Shown here: piece after piece, positions 23,606 through 32,623 of the stretch
Layout: every line of letters starts with the position of its first letter
How positions within the stretch are numbered: the stretch's first letter is position 1
NCBI GenBank assembly: GCA_001871815.1
Contig: MNVP01000085.1
Span: 1 to 35,115, forward strand
Source: Candidatus Omnitrophica bacterium CG1_02_40_15
GTDB lineage: Bacteria; Omnitrophota; Gorgyraeia; Gorgyraeales; Gorgyraeaceae
Direction of reading: 5' to 3'
DNA length: 35,115 bases
Made by a program: the position numbers and the translations under genes
Notes under the pieces: generated by a model
What the model was told of the DNA's origin: nothing
What the model saw: only the letters and a program-made list of their open reading frames with translations
Database searches by the model: none

Positions 23606-26062
23606 TTATTTTAATACAAGCTTCCCGTTCTCTGCAGTCACCTTTACAGGTTTCCCTTTTTCAAAACGTTTTGAGATAATTTCCTCTGCCAAAGGATCTT
23701 CCAGAAATCTTTGTATAGTACGCTTCAAAGGCCTTACGCCAAAAATAGGGTCAAAACCTTTCTCTATCAAAAAGTCTTTTGCCGACTGGTCAAGGCTTAT
23801 ATCCACAGACTGCTCTTTCAGCCTGGCCTTAACCTCTTCCATCTCTATTTCTATAATCTTATAGAGATCCTCTTTTGTAAGCGGATGGAATACTATTATA
23901 TCGTCAATCCTGTTTAAAAATTCAGGTTTAAATGTTTTTTTAACCTGATCCAGAAGCCTTTCTTTCATATCCTTGTAAGTGACTTCCTGGGATTCTGATT
24001 TAAAACCAAGGGAACCCTGTTTCCTGAATATCTCTGCTCCAACATTGGATGTCATGATAAGTATTGTATTTCTAAAGTCCACTTTTCTGCCGAAACTATC
24101 TGTAAGGCGCCCGTCTTCCAGAACCTGAAGCAGTATATTAAACACATCAGGGTGAGCCTTTTCTATTTCATCCAAAAGTACGACTGAGTAAGGCCTGCGC
24201 CTGACTTTTTCTGTAAGCTGTCCGCCTTCTTCATAGCCTACATATCCGGGAGGCGCTCCTACAAGCCTCGACACATTAAATTTTTCCATGTACTCAGACA
24301 TATCAAGTTGTATGAGCGCATCTTCATTGCCGAACATGAATTCTGCAAGGACTCGCCCCAAATGGGTTTTGCCTACGCCTGTAGGCCCAAGGAATATAAA
24401 AGAGCCTATCGGCTTCTTTGGATCCTTTATGCCCGCGCGCGAACGCCTGACTGCATGGGCAATAGCGCTTATAGGCTCATCCTGGCCAATTACCCTATTG
24501 TGCAGCTCTTCTTCCATCTTCATAAGCCTTTCAGACTCTTTTTCTTCAAGCCTGAAAATGGGTATGCCTGTCCATTTTGAAACTATATTGGCGATCATTT
24601 CTTCGTCAACCTTTGGCCTGGCTTCCATCCTGGATTTTTTCCATTCCTCGCGCGTCTTGTCTAGCCTTAGCCTGGCTTTCTTCTCCTCATCCCTCAGATT
24701 AGCGGCTTTTTCAAAATCCTGGTTTTTTATCGCAGAATCTTTTTCTTTATGGATATTCTCTATCTCGCTCTCCATATCCTTTATTTCCTTAGGAGCAGTC
24801 ATAATGGAAAGCCTGGCCTTTGCGCCTGCTTCATCTATCAAGTCTATAGCCTTGTCAGGTAAAAACCTTCCTGCGATATACCTGTCCGAAAATTTGGCTG
24901 CAGCATCTACCGCAGAATCCGTAATCTCAACTCTATGATGAGCTTCATACCTGTCCCTGAGGCCTTTTAGTATTTCCACTGTTTCATTGACACTGGGAGG
25001 TTCAACCATAATTGTCTGAAAACGCCTTTCAAGCGCAGCGTCTTTTTCTATGTGTTTTCTGTACTCATCCAAGGTAGTTGCTCCTATACACTGTATCTCG
25101 CCTCTTGAAAGAGCGGGTTTCAGTATATTTGAAGCGTCTATTGCGCCTTCTGCGCCTCCGGCCCCAACCAGAGTGTGTAATTCATCAATAAAAATAATCA
25201 CATTTTCAGACCTCTTTATCTCATCCATTACTGCTTTTATTCTCTCTTCAAACTGGCCTCTATATTTTGTGCCAGCTACCATAAGCGCAAGATCCAGGAT
25301 TATCACCTTTTTATCCTTTAATATTTCAGGCACATCGCCTTTCACTATATTTTGCGCAAGGCCCTCTACTATTGCTGTTTTCCCGACACCTGCCTCGCCT
25401 AAGAGCACTGGATTATTTTTTGTGCGCCTTGAAAGTATCTGGATAACCCTTTCTATTTCGTTCTCTCTCCCTATTACAGGGTCTAATTTATTGTCGCGCG
25501 CAAGTTGAGTCAGGTTTCTGCCAAACGCGTCAAGCGCAGGAGTTCTAGAGCCTGTTCTCTGCTGCGAAGCATGGCCTGCTACTTGAGCCTGTCCTTGCTG
25601 ATGGCCTCCGAAACCAGGCTGCATGTTAGAGCCTAAAAGCTCTGCTATCTCTTCTCTAACTTTATTCAGATCAAGCCCAAGATTTACCAGCACCTGAGAC
25701 GCAACGCCTTCACCCTCTCTTATAAGGCCTAATAAAATATGCTCTGTGCCTATATAGTTATGGCCGAGAGACCTTGCCTCTTCGCTTGAAAGCTCTATGA
25801 CTTTTTTAGCTGTAGGAGTGAAAGGTATGTCCCCTGAGACAACTGTAGGCGGGCCTGGTTTCACAATCTTTTCTATCTCCATCCTTATCTGCTGTAGATT
25901 TAGGCCCATTTTTTGAAGCACGACTGCAGCCACGCCTTCCCCTTCTCTTAAAAGCCCAAGCAATATATGCTCAGTGCCTATATAATCGTGATTAAACCTC
26001 TTCGCCTCTTCTTTTGCTAAAAGTATGACTTTCCTCGCGCGTTCTGTGAATCTGTTGAACAT
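23606..26062 (-). CDS. clpC: ClpC-type AAA+ unfoldase
   Basis: The unfoldase for ClpP, in the class that recognises phospho-arginine-tagged proteins. Domains: two ClpN repeats (1-145, with the [13 protein letters not shown] motif duplicated), a glutamine-rich linker, the first AAA+ domain (Walker A 222-229), the middle UVR-type coiled segment (about 415-460), and the second AAA+ domain ([11 protein letters not shown]). The C-terminus is intact (total 818 residues). ATG 26062 is preferred over TTG 26068 because AAGGAGG lies 8 bases upstream. It follows mcsB, forming mcsA-mcsB-clpC without a CtsR gene in between. Confidence 0.96.
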   Translation of the reverse strand: MFNRFTERARKVILLAKEEAKRFNHDYIGTEHILLGLLREGEGVAAVVLQKMGLNLQQIRMEIEKIVKPGPPTVVSGDIPFTPTAKKVIELSSEEARSLGHNYIGTEHILLGLIREGEGVASQVLVNLGLDLNKVREEIAELLGSNMQPGFGGHQQGQAQVAGHASQQRTGSRTPALDAFGRNLTQLARDNKLDPVIGRENEIERVIQILSRRTKNNPVLLGEAGVGKTAIVEGLAQNIVKGDVPEILKDKKVIILDLALMVAGTKYRGQFEERIKAVMDEIKRSENVIIFIDELHTLVGAGGAEGAIDASNILKPALSRGEIQCIGATTLDEYRKHIEKDAALERRFQTIMVEPPSVNETVEILKGLRDRYEAHHRVEITDSAVDAAAKFSDRYIAGRFLPDKAIDLIDEAGAKARLSIMTAPKEIKDMESEIENIHKEKDSAIKNQDFEKAANLRDEEKKARLRLDKTREEWKKSRMEARPKVDEEMIANIVSKWTGIPIFRLEEKESERLMKMEEELHNRVIGQDEPISAIAHAVRRSRAGIKDPKKPIGSFIFLGPTGVGKTHLGRVLAEFMFGNEDALIQLDMSEYMEKFNVSRLVGAPPGYVGYEEGGQLTEKVRRRPYSVVLLDEIEKAHPDVFNILLQVLEDGRLTDSFGRKVDFRNTILIMTSNVGAEIFRKQGSLGFKSESQEVTYKDMKERLLDQVKKTFKPEFLNRIDDIIVFHPLTKEDLYKIIEIEMEEVKARLKEQSVDISLDQSAKDFLIEKGFDPIFGVRPLKRTIQRFLEDPLAEEIISKRFEKGKPVKVTAENGKLVLK

Positions 26063-26078
26063 GATCAAACCCTCCTTA

Positions 26079-26138
26079 TAGCGTTTAGCGTATAGCGGAT
26101 AGGAAAACTATACGCTAAACGCTATACGCTATCCGCTA
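26079..26138. repeat. Heptad palindrome, TAGCGNW family (copy 6)
   Basis: Units tagcgtt, tagcgta, tagcgga, TAG, then loop and tatacgc, taaacgc, tatacgc, tatccgc. It fills the gap between mcsB and clpC; unlike several other copies the clpC ribosome site is preserved. Confidence 0.92.
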
Positions 26139-26146
26139 ATCATTTA

Positions 26147-27196
26147 TTACTTCCCCAACTTCTCCCTGATTATCTCCGCCCTTTTAACGTCTCTTTGATT
26201 AGGGCTGAGTTTTTTCTTTTCCAGTTTTTGAAGGTGCGCAGGCTGAGTTATCACAAAAAGTTCATTAATAAGAGTCCTGTCTGCCTGTTTTATTACGCCT
26301 AAATCAACTCCCAGCCTTGCAAGCGAAAGAAGATTTATGGTCTCTGTGCTTGTTATTATATGGGCGCTTTTCAATGTCCCATATGCCCTCCATATCCTGT
26401 CTTCCAAGGCTTCTCTATTTTGCGAAAGAAGCGTTTCTCTAGCGCTTTGTTCGTGATCGACTATCTGTTTTATAATCCTATCTATGTTATCGATTATATC
26501 GTCCTCTTTAGGGCCCAGAGAAACCTGGTTTGATATCTGGAAAAAATTACCGCTCGCCTCCGTACCCTCCCCGTATAGGCCGCGCGCAGTCAGACTTAAT
26601 TTTGTAATAGCCTGCAGCACTTTTCCGATCTGTTTCGTCATTACAAGCGACGGCAAATGCAGCATTACAGATGCCCTCATGCCGGTCCCTGTATTTGTAG
26701 GGCAGGCTGTGAGGTAGCCGAAATCCATGGAATACGCAAAATCCAGGGAATTCCCTAATTCAGTATCTATGTCATTTATTATCTGCCATGCATCTTTTAA
26801 ATTAAAACCTGATTTCATGACCTGCATGCGCAGGTGGTCTTCTTCATTGATCATTATGCTGATGACTTCATCCTGGCCCACAGACAGGCCTTTATTTTCC
26901 GCGTCTATCATATGTTCCTTGCTCATAAGATGCCTTTCCACAAGAAATTGCTTATCTATAGAGTCCAGCTTTCCTATTTCCACAAATAATGAGTCTTTTA
27001 ATTTTTTGAGCGACAAAATACTTTCTTTTGAAGTCCAAAGGACTGCCTCCTGTTCTTTCTTGCTTGCCCAGTGAGAAAAAGGATAATTCGCAAGATTTCT
27101 TGCCAGCCTTACGCGCGAAGACATCACTATATCACAGACAGGGCCTGTGCACCTGATCCACTCGCCGGTATTATTTAAAAGATCGTCTAAGGTCAT
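26147..27196 (-). CDS. mcsB: Protein-arginine kinase McsB
   Basis: Transfers phosphate from ATP to arginine side chains of proteins, marking them for ClpC. The phosphagen-kinase signature CPTNTGTGMRASV gives the catalytic cysteine at C165; SSRVRLARN (26-34) and NEEDHLR (117-123) bind nucleotide and substrate; GTEASGNFFQISNQ is family-specific. 349 residues from ATG 27196, which has GGAGG four bases upstream. Order mcsA-mcsB-clpC is the classical Firmicutes arrangement. In that group CtsR precedes mcsA; here an ilvE gene does. Confidence 0.95.
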   Translation of the reverse strand: MTLDDLLNNTGEWIRCTGPVCDIVMSSRVRLARNLANYPFSHWASKKEQEAVLWTSKESILSLKKLKDSLFVEIGKLDSIDKQFLVERHLMSKEHMIDAENKGLSVGQDEVISIMINEEDHLRMQVMKSGFNLKDAWQIINDIDTELGNSLDFAYSMDFGYLTACPTNTGTGMRASVMLHLPSLVMTKQIGKVLQAITKLSLTARGLYGEGTEASGNFFQISNQVSLGPKEDDIIDNIDRIIKQIVDHEQSARETLLSQNREALEDRIWRAYGTLKSAHIITSTETINLLSLARLGVDLGVIKQADRTLINELFVITQPAHLQKLEKKKLSPNQRDVKRAEIIREKLGK

Positions 27197-27208
27197 GAAT
27201 CCTCCTTC

Positions 27209-27376
27209 AATGAGCACTTGACTTACGGAACAAGCATAGCGAGTGAACGTAAGTCAATGCGCGAATTGAATCCCGCCCTTTTGAATAGCAAGTTGAGAAA
27301 AATTGCTAAAAGGGCGGGATAAATTCGGACAAATCACTTACGGAAACCATAGGTTTCCGTAAGTGATGTCCTTATT
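27209..27376. repeat. AATGAG fold-back element (copy 2, 168 bp)
   Basis: The left end AATGAGCACTTGACTTACGG and the reverse-complemented right end (AATAAGGACATCACTTACGG) match at most positions. The central stem (27270-27320) is 18-bp GC-rich and conserved; the third stem is CACTTACGGAAACC with its complement. It fills the whole gap between the mcsA stop and the mcsB ribosome site. Confidence 0.92.
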
Positions 27377-27872
27377 TATTATTCTTCTTCTCTAATTCTC
27401 TTATCTTATCCCGCAGTTTCGCTGCTTCTTCAAAATCCTCTTTCTGTATTGCCTTCTGAAGTTTTTCCTTCAAGGCATCGAATTCATTCTTTGCCTTGAC
27501 TATCTTGACTATTTTTTTAGGGGATTTGCCATAGTGCTGCGTGGACCCGTGTATCCTTTTTAAAAGAGGGGCGAGCGCTTCTTTAAAAGCATTATAGCAT
27601 TCGCCGCAGCCAAGCCTTCCCACCTTTTTAAAATCTTCATAGGTAAGCCCACACTTAGGGCATTTAAGCTTAGGCTCTGTTTTTGTTTTATTGAACTGCG
27701 TGCCAAGATCAGCGAGGCCTGCCAAAAGATCAGAAAGCCCGAAATGGCTTTCCATTTGGGCGCCTTTTTTCTGAGCGCATTCTTCGCACAGATGCAGCTC
27801 TGTTATTTGTTCATCTATTATTTCTGTAAGATGCACTGTAGCCTGGCTCTTGCCGCATATATTGCAAACCAT
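27372..27872 (-). CDS. mcsA: McsA, zinc-binding activator of McsB
   Basis: The adaptor that activates the McsB kinase. Four CxxC zinc motifs are seen (CNIC, CEEC, CPKC, CGEC) and a C-terminal UVR motif (LQKAIQKEDFEEAAKLRDKI). 166 residues from ATG 27872, which has GGAGG five bases upstream. The layout of zinc region then UVR helix pair is diagnostic. It heads the mcsA-mcsB-clpC set. Confidence 0.93.
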   Translation of the reverse strand: MVCNICGKSQATVHLTEIIDEQITELHLCEECAQKKGAQMESHFGLSDLLAGLADLGTQFNKTKTEPKLKCPKCGLTYEDFKKVGRLGCGECYNAFKEALAPLLKRIHGSTQHYGKSPKKIVKIVKAKNEFDALKEKLQKAIQKEDFEEAAKLRDKIRELEKKNNK

Positions 27873-27885
27873 TATTTCCTCCTTC

Positions 27886-28091
27886 AATGAGCACTTGACT
27901 TACGGAACAAGCATAGCGAGTGAACGTAAGTCAATGCGCGAATTGAATCCCGCCCTTTTGAATAGCAAGCTGAGAAAAATTGCTAAAAGGGCGGGATAAA
28001 TTCGGACAAATCACCCAGCACCTTTTTAATATTCAGCATCTTTTCTTTAAAAACTTTAAATACATAAAAGGTGCTGGGTGATGTCCTCATT
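27886..28091. repeat. AATGAG fold-back element (copy 3, 206 bp)
   Basis: Nearly identical to copy 2 over the first two hairpins, but the third stem differs: CACCCAGCACCTTTT and AAAAGGTGCTGGGTG flank a 40-base AT-rich loop. So the first part is conserved while the last stem is exchanged. It fills the gap between ilvE and mcsA. Confidence 0.92.
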
Positions 28092-28963
28092 TAATATTTT
28101 ATGCCATCCGTCTTTGTTAATTTTCTGAATTCCTTCATCAGATTTAATGTAATTTTCCCTGGTTTTCCGTCTCCGATAACCCTTTTGTCCACGCGCACAA
28201 CAGGTATGATCTCTGCCGCAGTGCCTGTAAGAAAACACTCGCTAGCCGTAAAAATATTATGCCTTGTAATTACTTCTTCTTTTACTGCCATGCCAATCTT
28301 CTTTGCAATATCCATCACGCACGCCCTTGTAATGCCTTTAAGTATCCCGAGATAAGCAGGCGGAGTGATCAGGTTATTATCTTTTATAATAAAAATATTA
28401 TCTCCTGTGCATTCTGCCACATATCCATGGGCGGTAAACATTAATGCCTCTTCATATCCGCAGTTTAATGCCTCTATTTTTGCAAGAATATTGTTAAGGT
28501 AATTCAGAGATTTAATCTGAGGATTTAATGCCTCTGGTATATTCCTTGGCGTAGGCACTGTAATAATGCTCAATCCTTCCTTGTACATCTTTTCAGGATA
28601 AAGCTTTATGTTATCTGTAATGATAATAATAGAAGCGGACTTGCACTTCCTTGGATCCAGGCCCAGATCCCCTATGCCTCTTGTAACAATAAGCCTGATA
28701 TAGGCATTGTCCAGCTGATTTAATTTAAGCGTTTCCACGATTGCCTTTATCATGTCTTCTTTGGAAAGCGAAATATTTAGCATGATGCCTTGACTAGACT
28801 CGTAAAGCCTGTCTATATGCTCCTTTAATTTAAAAATAAGCCCAGCATATGAGCGGATGCCTTCAAACACTCCGTCGCCGTACAAAAGCCCGTGGTCAAA
28901 AACAGAAATCTTTGCCTCGTTTTTCTCAAAATATTCACCATTAATATAAACCTTTAATCCCAT
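28091..28963 (-). CDS. ilvE: Branched-chain amino acid aminotransferase (class IV)
   Basis: A fold-type IV PLP aminotransferase; members act on valine, leucine and isoleucine, and some on D-amino acids or aminodeoxychorismate. PLP lysine K151 (in QIKSLNYLNN), E184 in VAECTGDNIFII, the motif FDHGLLYGDGVFEG and the phosphate-binding FLTGTAAEIIPV are present. 290 residues matches IlvE. GGAGGAG precedes ATG 28963. The exact substrate cannot be fixed; no other branched-chain biosynthesis genes are nearby. Confidence 0.9.
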   Translation of the reverse strand: MGLKVYINGEYFEKNEAKISVFDHGLLYGDGVFEGIRSYAGLIFKLKEHIDRLYESSQGIMLNISLSKEDMIKAIVETLKLNQLDNAYIRLIVTRGIGDLGLDPRKCKSASIIIITDNIKLYPEKMYKEGLSIITVPTPRNIPEALNPQIKSLNYLNNILAKIEALNCGYEEALMFTAHGYVAECTGDNIFIIKDNNLITPPAYLGILKGITRACVMDIAKKIGMAVKEEVITRHNIFTASECFLTGTAAEIIPVVRVDKRVIGDGKPGKITLNLMKEFRKLTKTDGIKY

Positions 28964-28977
28964 ATCTCCTCCTAATG

Positions 28978-29096
28978 TTCTCGACTCGCTTCGTACATTC
29001 GCTTCGCTCAGTACTTCTTTCGGTCGCTCGCTCGAACAATATTAATATTCTTCGAGCGGTCACGAGAGCATATCAAGAGAGTAGAGTCGAGAAGTA
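28978..29096. repeat. TCTCGACT-type fold-back element (copy 4)
   Basis: Ends TTCTCGACTCGCTTCG and AGTCGAGAAGTA, with an inner CGCTCGAACAATATT/AATATTCTTCGAGCG stem. It runs inverted relative to copy 3. It fills the gap between lolD and ilvE up to the lolD stop. Confidence 0.9.
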
Positions 29097-29098
29097 AA

Positions 29099-29773
29099 TT
29101 ATATTATTCTCCCATCCTTCATTTCTACAATTCTATCCGCTCTTCGCGCTATTTCTTTATCGTGAGTAACAATCACAATCGCTGTTTTATTCTTTTTATT
29201 AAGATTAAACAATATATTCAATATCTCCAGGCCCATTTCAGAATCCAGGTTACCTGTAGGCTCATCGCACAAGAGCACCTTTGGATTATTTATCAAGCCC
29301 CTTGCTATAGCAACTCTCTGCTGCTCTCCTCCTGAAAGTTCGCTCGGCCTGTGGCGCATTCTTTTCCCAAGCCCTACATCTTCCAGTAAAACCTCAGCTC
29401 TATTTTTCGTCGTTCGTCGTTCGTCGTTCGTGTTTCGTATGCCTATCAGACTAGGCAGCATTACATTTTCCAATGCTGTAAAATCAGGGAGCAGGTAATA
29501 AAATTGAAATACAAATCCTATTTTTTGATTTCTAAACCTGGCTCTTTTAATATCATCCAGGCTGTAAAAATCAGAGTTGTCCAGAAATACTTTACCCGAG
29601 CTTGGCTTATCTATGCCGCCCAATATATGCAAAAGCGTTGACTTACCGGCTCCTGAAGGCCCTACAATTGTAATTACTTCATCTTTTCTTAATTCTAAGC
29701 TAACCCCCCTTAAAACATGCAGCTCTCTTTTGCCATCTTTATATATCTTATGTACATTATCAGCTCGTAACAT
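29099..29773 (-). CDS. lolD: LolD-type lipoprotein-release ABC ATPase
   Basis: The ATPase of the MacB/LolD class, pairing with the LolC/E protein encoded just upstream. Walker A GPSGAGKST (38-46), Q90, signature LSGGE (146-150), Walker B VLLCDEPTGNLD and H-loop VTHD are present. 224 residues is normal. Residues 113-124 (RNTNDERRTTKN) in the helical domain before the signature are coded by a heptad tandem repeat in frame. ATG 29773 lacks a ribosome site; a heptad palindrome adjoins it. Confidence 0.94.
   Translation of the reverse strand: MLRADNVHKIYKDGKRELHVLRGVSLELRKDEVITIVGPSGAGKSTLLHILGGIDKPSSGKVFLDNSDFYSLDDIKRARFRNQKIGFVFQFYYLLPDFTALENVMLPSLIGIRNTNDERRTTKNRAEVLLEDVGLGKRMRHRPSELSGGEQQRVAIARGLINNPKVLLCDEPTGNLDSEMGLEILNILFNLNKKNKTAIVIVTHDKEIARRADRIVEMKDGRII
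29404..29438. repeat. Heptad tandem repeat inside lolD
   Basis: On the minus strand the unit CGAACGA repeats every 7 bases (three near-identical copies, flanked by degenerate ones). It codes residues about 112-124 of LolD and does not disturb the frame. Confidence 0.85.
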
Positions 29774-29778
29774 AATAT

Positions 29779-29832
29779 TAGCGGATAGCGGATAGAAAAA
29801 CTATACGCTATACGCTCTACGCTAAACGCTAT
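29779..29832. repeat. Heptad palindrome, TAGCGNW family (copy 7)
   Basis: Units tagcgga, tagcgga, TAG, then tatacgc, tatacgc, tctacgc and taaacgc. It fills the gap between lolC/E and lolD. Confidence 0.9.
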
Positions 29833-29835
29833 CTT

Positions 29836-31017
29836 TTACTCATATCTCAGAGCTTCCACTGGCTCCATCTTAGCTGCCTGCCATGACGGATAAAGCGTTG
29901 ATAATAAACTTATCAGTATTGCCGCAGCTATTACAATTATTGAATCCGACAGCTCCAGATTAACAGGCAGCCTGTCTATGTAATAAATGTCTTTTGGCAA
30001 TTTTATAAATTGATATGTCTTTAATAAGTAACATAGGCCAAAACCTCCTATGGCGCCAATAATCGTTCCTGCGAAACCTATCAGAAAACCATCCAGCATA
30101 AATATCTTTCTTATGCTTTTATTATTAGCTCCTATTGATTTAAGGATGCCTATATCTTTTGTCTTTTCCATAACCATCATGATGAGAGCGCTGGCTATAT
30201 TAAAGCACGCCACAACCACAATGAGCGCAAGTATTATGAACATGGTTATTTTCTCTAGTTTCAGGGCGCTGAATAGATTTTTATTCAACTCTGACCAGCT
30301 TCTTACCCAGTAATTAAACCCTATCTGCTTCTGAACATCTTTTTTTATGCGGTCTGCGCTGTTTACATCATCCACCCGCACGCCTATGCCGCCTGCTACA
30401 TTGCCGGTAGCATAAAAATTCTGGGCGCCTTCAAGATTTGTAAATATAAGGCTCATGTCATATTCAAACATGCCTGAATTAAAGACACCCGCTACTTTAA
30501 AAAGCTTTGGTTTAGGATCCGCGGCAGATATCAGGGAAATTGTATCTCCTATCCTTAAACCCAGCCTAGAAGAAAGCTCTTTTCCTATCAAGACTGTATC
30601 CTTTTTAAGATTGAGCGTTCCTGATTCCATGTATTTTTGTATATTAGTGACATCTTTTTCTCTCGCAGAGTCTATGCCTCTTAATATTACGCCAAGGACT
30701 TGTTCGTCCTGCCTTATTAGGGCCTGGCCGTTCAGAAAAGGAGAGCTTGCTTTTACGTGCTGTATCTTATTTATCTCGTTCACAAGGCCGTTATAATCAG
30801 GGATGCCGCCTTCTTTTTCAATTATTATATGCGAATTTGTGCCGACTATCTTTTCACGAAGGTCTTTGTCAAAGCCGCTCATAACAGCCAACACCACAAT
30901 AAGGGCTGTTACACCCACAGCCACGCCCATTATCGAGATAAAACTTATAATGGAGATAAATTTTTCTTTGCGCTTCGAGACTAGATATCTAAAACTAATC
31001 CACAATTCGTATGGCAT
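29836..31017 (-). CDS. LolC/LolE-type lipoprotein-release permease
   Basis: A membrane subunit that moves lipoproteins out of the inner membrane toward the outer membrane, working with LolD. One membrane helix near residues 22-50 (ISIISFISIMGVAVGVTAL) is followed by a large periplasmic MacB-like domain (about 55-250) and three C-terminal helices separated by KDIGILKSIGAN, a family motif. 393 residues from ATG 31017; the longer version starting at 31071 adds residues coded by repeat DNA. Only one such permease is present, so a LolF-like homodimer arrangement is possible. Confidence 0.92.
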   Translation of the reverse strand: MPYELWISFRYLVSKRKEKFISIISFISIMGVAVGVTALIVVLAVMSGFDKDLREKIVGTNSHIIIEKEGGIPDYNGLVNEINKIQHVKASSPFLNGQALIRQDEQVLGVILRGIDSAREKDVTNIQKYMESGTLNLKKDTVLIGKELSSRLGLRIGDTISLISAADPKPKLFKVAGVFNSGMFEYDMSLIFTNLEGAQNFYATGNVAGGIGVRVDDVNSADRIKKDVQKQIGFNYWVRSWSELNKNLFSALKLEKITMFIILALIVVVACFNIASALIMMVMEKTKDIGILKSIGANNKSIRKIFMLDGFLIGFAGTIIGAIGGFGLCYLLKTYQFIKLPKDIYYIDRLPVNLELSDSIIVIAAAILISLLSTLYPSWQAAKMEPVEALRYE

Positions 31018-31023
31018 CTTATA

Positions 31024-31183
31024 GTTAGCTTCCGTGTTTAATCGCGGAACCACGCGGAAGCTGGCCTTCACTTCGTTCAGGCCAGACGCTGAACTACGCG
31101 GAAATTCGAGTTCAGTTTCCGCGTTTTTCCGCGTCAGTTGCGAGTGAAACGAGCAACTGCTTCTGCGTATTTCCGCGATTTCA
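31024..31183. repeat. TTTCCGCG fold-back element (copy 2)
   Basis: Stems AGCTTCCGTG/CGCGGAAGCT, TGGCC/GGCCA, TTTCCGCGTTTTTCCGCG region and CAGTTGC/GCAACTG. The ordered landmarks match copy 1 at 18343-18463. It spans the gap between lysS and lolC/E. Confidence 0.85.
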
Positions 31184-32623
31184 TGCTTCTGGTTTTAATT
31201 GCGGGAACAAAATCACATCCCGTATAGACGGCTGGTTTGCAAAAAGCATTACCATCCTGTCTATCCCTATACCAAGCCCGCCCGCGGGCGGCATTCCGTA
31301 TTCCATGGCCCTTACAAAATCCTCATCTATTTTCTTTACGCCTTCCTGGCCCACTAACTGTTCTTCAAATCTTTTTTTCTGCTCTATTGGGTCATTGAGC
31401 TCTGAATAAGCGTTTGCAATCTCCATGCCTCCCATGAAAAGTTCAAATCTGTCTGTTAAAAGAGGATTGTCTTTTTTCCTTTTTGCGAGAGGGCATAACT
31501 CTGCGAATAAGTCTATTACAAAAATAGGCCTATCGCCTGTCTCAGGCTCAAGCATTTCTGTTATGATATTGGCTATCTGCGAACGTGTAATGTCCTTGGC
31601 TTTAAAATCCACGCCTTTAGCATGAAGCTTTTCGATCCATTCCTTGGAAGAGTCATCAGGGTTAATGTCAAATCTCTTTTTGATCTCTTCTGCAAATGAC
31701 CATCTCGGCCATGGCGGAGTCAAGTCTATAACCACATCTGCGAATTTTATCTTATTAGTCCCCAGGACTTCGTTCGCAACAAAATTAAAAATCTCTTCTG
31801 TAAGCTGCATCATGCCCTGGCAGTCAGAATAAGCTTCATATATTTCTATCATTGTAAATTCAGGATTATGCCTTATTGAAATGCCTTCGTTCCTGAAATT
31901 CCTATTAAGCTCATAAACTTTATCAAATCCGCCAACTAATAATCTTTTTAAATATAATTCCGGCGCAAGGCGCAGAAATAAATCAATACTAAGAGCATTA
32001 TGATGCGTCTTAAAAGGCTCTCCTGCTGCACCTCCTGCCATTGATTGCATCATAGGGGTTTCAACTTCCAAAAATCCCTTTTTATCTAAAAGCTCTCTTA
32101 TTTTTGAGATGATGCGGCTTCGAACCTGGAAAACCTTGCGCACATCTTCATTTACTATCAAATCCACATATCTCTGCCTGTATCTTGTATCCACATCTTT
32201 CAAGCCATGCCATTTTTCAGGTAAAGGCCTTAGGCCTTTGCTTAGAATTGTAATCTTTTCTGCGTTTATAGTTATCTCGCCAGTATGTGTTTTAAAAATC
32301 TTTCCCTCAACACCTAATATATCTCCTATATCTAGTCTTTTAAATATATTAGCATATATATCCTTGCTTATAATATCTGCCTTAATATATACCTGAATCC
32401 TGGAACTTGCGTCTCTTAAATCAAAAAAACTAGATTTCCCATGTTCTCTTAATGCAGTGATGCGGCCTGCTGTCTGGACAGAATCGCCTTCTTTGGCATT
32501 CTTAAGCATTGTTTCTATACTGCAATGCTTATCAAATCTTCTCCCATACGGCTCAATGCCTATCTCTTTGAGAGCATTTAACTTATCAATGCGTTGTTTC
32601 ATGAATTCATTCATCTCTTCCAT
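31181..32623 (-). CDS. lysS: Lysyl-tRNA synthetase, class II
   Basis: Charges tRNA-Lys. An N-terminal OB-fold anticodon domain (about 50-145, with GRITALREHGKSSFFDLRD) precedes the class II core: motif 2 FRNEGISIRHNPEFTMIEIY, and motif 3 GLGIGIDRMVMLF. GGMEIANAYSELNDP is the lysine-binding segment. 480 residues is normal. AAGGA lies upstream of ATG 32623. A strong promoter 170 bases upstream makes it the probable first gene of the core run. Confidence 0.97.
   Translation of the reverse strand: MEEMNEFMKQRIDKLNALKEIGIEPYGRRFDKHCSIETMLKNAKEGDSVQTAGRITALREHGKSSFFDLRDASSRIQVYIKADIISKDIYANIFKRLDIGDILGVEGKIFKTHTGEITINAEKITILSKGLRPLPEKWHGLKDVDTRYRQRYVDLIVNEDVRKVFQVRSRIISKIRELLDKKGFLEVETPMMQSMAGGAAGEPFKTHHNALSIDLFLRLAPELYLKRLLVGGFDKVYELNRNFRNEGISIRHNPEFTMIEIYEAYSDCQGMMQLTEEIFNFVANEVLGTNKIKFADVVIDLTPPWPRWSFAEEIKKRFDINPDDSSKEWIEKLHAKGVDFKAKDITRSQIANIITEMLEPETGDRPIFVIDLFAELCPLAKRKKDNPLLTDRFELFMGGMEIANAYSELNDPIEQKKRFEEQLVGQEGVKKIDEDFVRAMEYGMPPAGGLGIGIDRMVMLFANQPSIRDVILFPQLKPEA

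Noticed and set aside
29404-29438. CRISPR or other spaced-repeat array
   Set aside because: The repeats are contiguous 7-base units without spacers, and no cas gene is present anywhere in the window.
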